From Bacillota bacterium (GTDB lineage Bacteria > Bacillota > Clostridia > Lachnospirales > Lachnospiraceae), in NCBI GenBank assembly GCA_023392615.1, contig JAEVYT010000036.1, forward strand, positions 124,001 through 188,000: a stretch of DNA of 64,000 nucleotides, in the 5' to 3' direction. Shown here one piece after another: positions 62,692 to 64,000 of the stretch; the stretch's first letter is position 1; each line of letters starts with the position of its first letter. The notes below the pieces were generated by a model that ran no database searches, was not told where the DNA came from, and worked only from the letters and a program-made list of their open reading frames with translations. The translations under genes were made by a program, and so were the position numbers.

Positions 62692-64000
62692 TTAATGAAT
62701 AAATAAGCTTCCTATCTGATATACCAGAGTTGATATTAATAATGCAACTCCTAATTGGAATACGATGGAGAACAACGTCCATCGTAAGGACCTCATTTCC
62801 CTTTGAATCACACCAATGGTTGCAGCACATGGAATATATAAAAGGCTGAAAACCATCAGTGAATATGCATTAAGTGCACCGAAGCCATACTGCGCGAGTG
62901 CATCTGTCAAACTTGCCATTCCTTGCGGTGATGTTACATTTCCAATCTGAAAAAGTACACTAAAGCTGGATACAACAACCTCTTTCGCCGCAACGCCGGA
63001 TATCAAAGCCAATACAACCTGCCACATTCCGAGTCCGGCAGGAGCCAAAACAGGCGCTACTGCTTTTCCGATGATTGCTCCAAAGCTAATAGACATGTCA
63101 TCGACCATACCCGAAGGTCCAAAATTAAGAATAAACCATATAATTACGGATGCTGCAAATATCGTTGTACCTGCTTTAGATAAATATTCCTTTACCTTAT
63201 CCCATACGTAGATAAATATTGTTCGTTGATTTGGAGTTTTGTACTCTGGAAGCTCAATCAATAAGGAGTTGCTGATTTGACTGTCCCCTTTTCCCTTCAT
63301 GATAAACGCTACCGTAATCGCCACTACAATTCCGATTAAATACATGGAGTAAGCAGCAAGCATCGCCATCTTTCCAAAGAACATCTGTGAAAACAGTACG
63401 TAAATAGGAAGTCTGGCACTACATGACATAAATGGAGTAATTAATATTGTCTTGCGACGGTCTTTGATATTCTCAAGTCCCCTGGACGCCATAATGGCAG
63501 GTACTGTACATCCAAATCCCAGCAACATCGGTATAAATGCCCTTCCGGTAAGACCAAGCTTACTCATAATGCCATCCATTATGTATGCCACACGAGACAT
63601 ATATCCGCTATCTTCCAGATATGCCAGTGCTAGGAACAAGATAAATATGTTTGGTAAAAAGGTAAGGATACCACCAACTCCCGCTATAATACCATCTACA
63701 ACCAGCGATGTGATAAATTCACCCGCATGAATGCTCTGTAAGAAACGTAATGTACCATTCGAAAATGCACCGATGAAAACTTCAAAGCCACCCTTAATGA
63801 AATCACCCACTTGGAAAGTAAAGAAGAATACCAACGCCATAATTCCAAGAAAAATCGGTAAACCGAGATATCGATGCGTCAGAATTCGATCTACTCTGTC
63901 CGTTACTACTGCTTTGTTATTTTTATTAACAAGAACCTCTTCTACAATCTCTTCGATAAAATCATACTTTTGATGTATGATATCCCCTTCGTAGCTTCGA
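62692..64000 (-). CDS. feoB: Ferrous iron transporter FeoB, C-terminal part (5' end outside window)
   Basis: The reading frame stays open to the window edge, so the listed end is not the start codon. The visible 435 residues begin in the linker YDFIEEIVEEVLVN and TDRVDRILTHRYLGLPIF, which lies after the G domain, followed by two Gate (nucleoside-recognition-like) regions with LPNIFILFLALAYLEDSGYMSRVAY and GFGCTVPAIMASR, and CSARLPIYVLF. The GTPase part is beyond base 64000. It imports Fe2+ under anaerobic conditions. Confidence 0.97.
   Translation of the reverse strand, partial: RSYEGDIIHQKYDFIEEIVEEVLVNKNNKAVVTDRVDRILTHRYLGLPIFLGIMALVFFFTFQVGDFIKGGFEVFIGAFSNGTLRFLQSIHAGEFITSLVVDGIIAGVGGILTFLPNIFILFLALAYLEDSGYMSRVAYIMDGIMSKLGLTGRAFIPMLLGFGCTVPAIMASRGLENIKDRRKTILITPFMSCSARLPIYVLFSQMFFGKMAMLAAYSMYLIGIVVAITVAFIMKGKGDSQISNSLLIELPEYKTPNQRTIFIYVWDKVKEYLSKAGTTIFAASVIIWFILNFGPSGMVDDMSISFGAIIGKAVAPVLAPAGLGMWQVVLALISGVAAKEVVVSSFSVLFQIGNVTSPQGMASLTDALAQYGFGALNAYSLMVFSLLYIPCAATIGVIQREMRSLRWTLFSIVFQLGVALLISTLVYQIGSLFIH

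Overview
This window looks like a piece of chromosome from a low-GC, endospore-forming, anaerobic Firmicute, most likely family Lachnospiraceae (Clostridium cluster XIVa); the genus cannot be fixed from sequence alone. The reasons are: the forespore sigma operon spoIIAA-spoIIAB-sigF; spoVAC-spoVAD-spoVAE; SleB- and CotH-type spore proteins; a class A RNase P RNA; the dgt-dnaG-rpoD-trmK order; a glycyl-radical pyruvate formate-lyase; FabV-type enoyl reductase; and strong AGGAGG ribosome binding sites in AT-rich DNA. Most of the window is ordinary vertically inherited chromosome. There is no prophage, IS transposase, CRISPR array or tRNA.

Layout. 1-6.8 kb: 3' part of a FliB-like flagellin methylase, a SIMPL protein, a CotA-like multicopper oxidase, fabV, a MIF-family protein and a coiled-coil protein. 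7-9 kb: a NapH-like ferredoxin plus a CcdA-TlpA fusion (extracytoplasmic thiol redox). 9-15 kb: CotH, rarA and several small proteins (DUF4250, VanZ, YigZ). 15.7-18.3 kb: a class A penicillin-binding protein. 18.4-22.6 kb: spoVA and spoIIA sporulation operons. 22.9-28.6 kb: zinc-ribbon TPR protein, YihY, and a large SpoIID-like protein. 28.9-33.7 kb: a four-gene Gld-like ABC exporter operon. 34-36.3 kb: dapA-dapB behind a lysine riboswitch and a consensus promoter. 36.8-43.4 kb: small unknown proteins, a tandem OB-fold SSB, typA, an orphan Panacea (DUF4065) protein and an AI-2E/YtvI permease. 43.6-46.4 kb: znuABC zinc importer with a Fur-family operator. 46.7-49.9 kb: an ECF S-component, then pflB behind a ZTP (pfl) riboswitch. 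50.6-53.1 kb: thrC and a SleB-like hydrolase. 53.6-54.9 kb: an AP2-like protein and rnpB. 55-62.1 kb: TGS-nucleoside kinase, trmK, rpoD, dnaG, dgt. 62.4-64 kb: a FeoB-associated Cys-rich peptide and the 3' part of feoB.

The most unusual material lies between the genes. Three copies of a dispersed multi-hairpin repeat (22656-22829, 35834-35976, 38022-38070) all abut the U-tract of a minus-strand terminator, and one copy is embedded in the dapA leader between the lysine-riboswitch terminator and the gene. In addition, at least seven large imperfect palindromes of 90-300 bp (5280-5485, 36345-36643, 41153-41253, 46406-46539, 49908-50075, 50434-50539, 57550-57640, 57792-57916) fill intergenic gaps, mostly after gene 3' ends; two of them share termini. 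They encode no protein and are the best candidates for an undescribed structured-RNA or non-autonomous mobile family. The pflB leader (ZTP riboswitch, then a 22-bp palindrome and a second promoter) suggests layered control.
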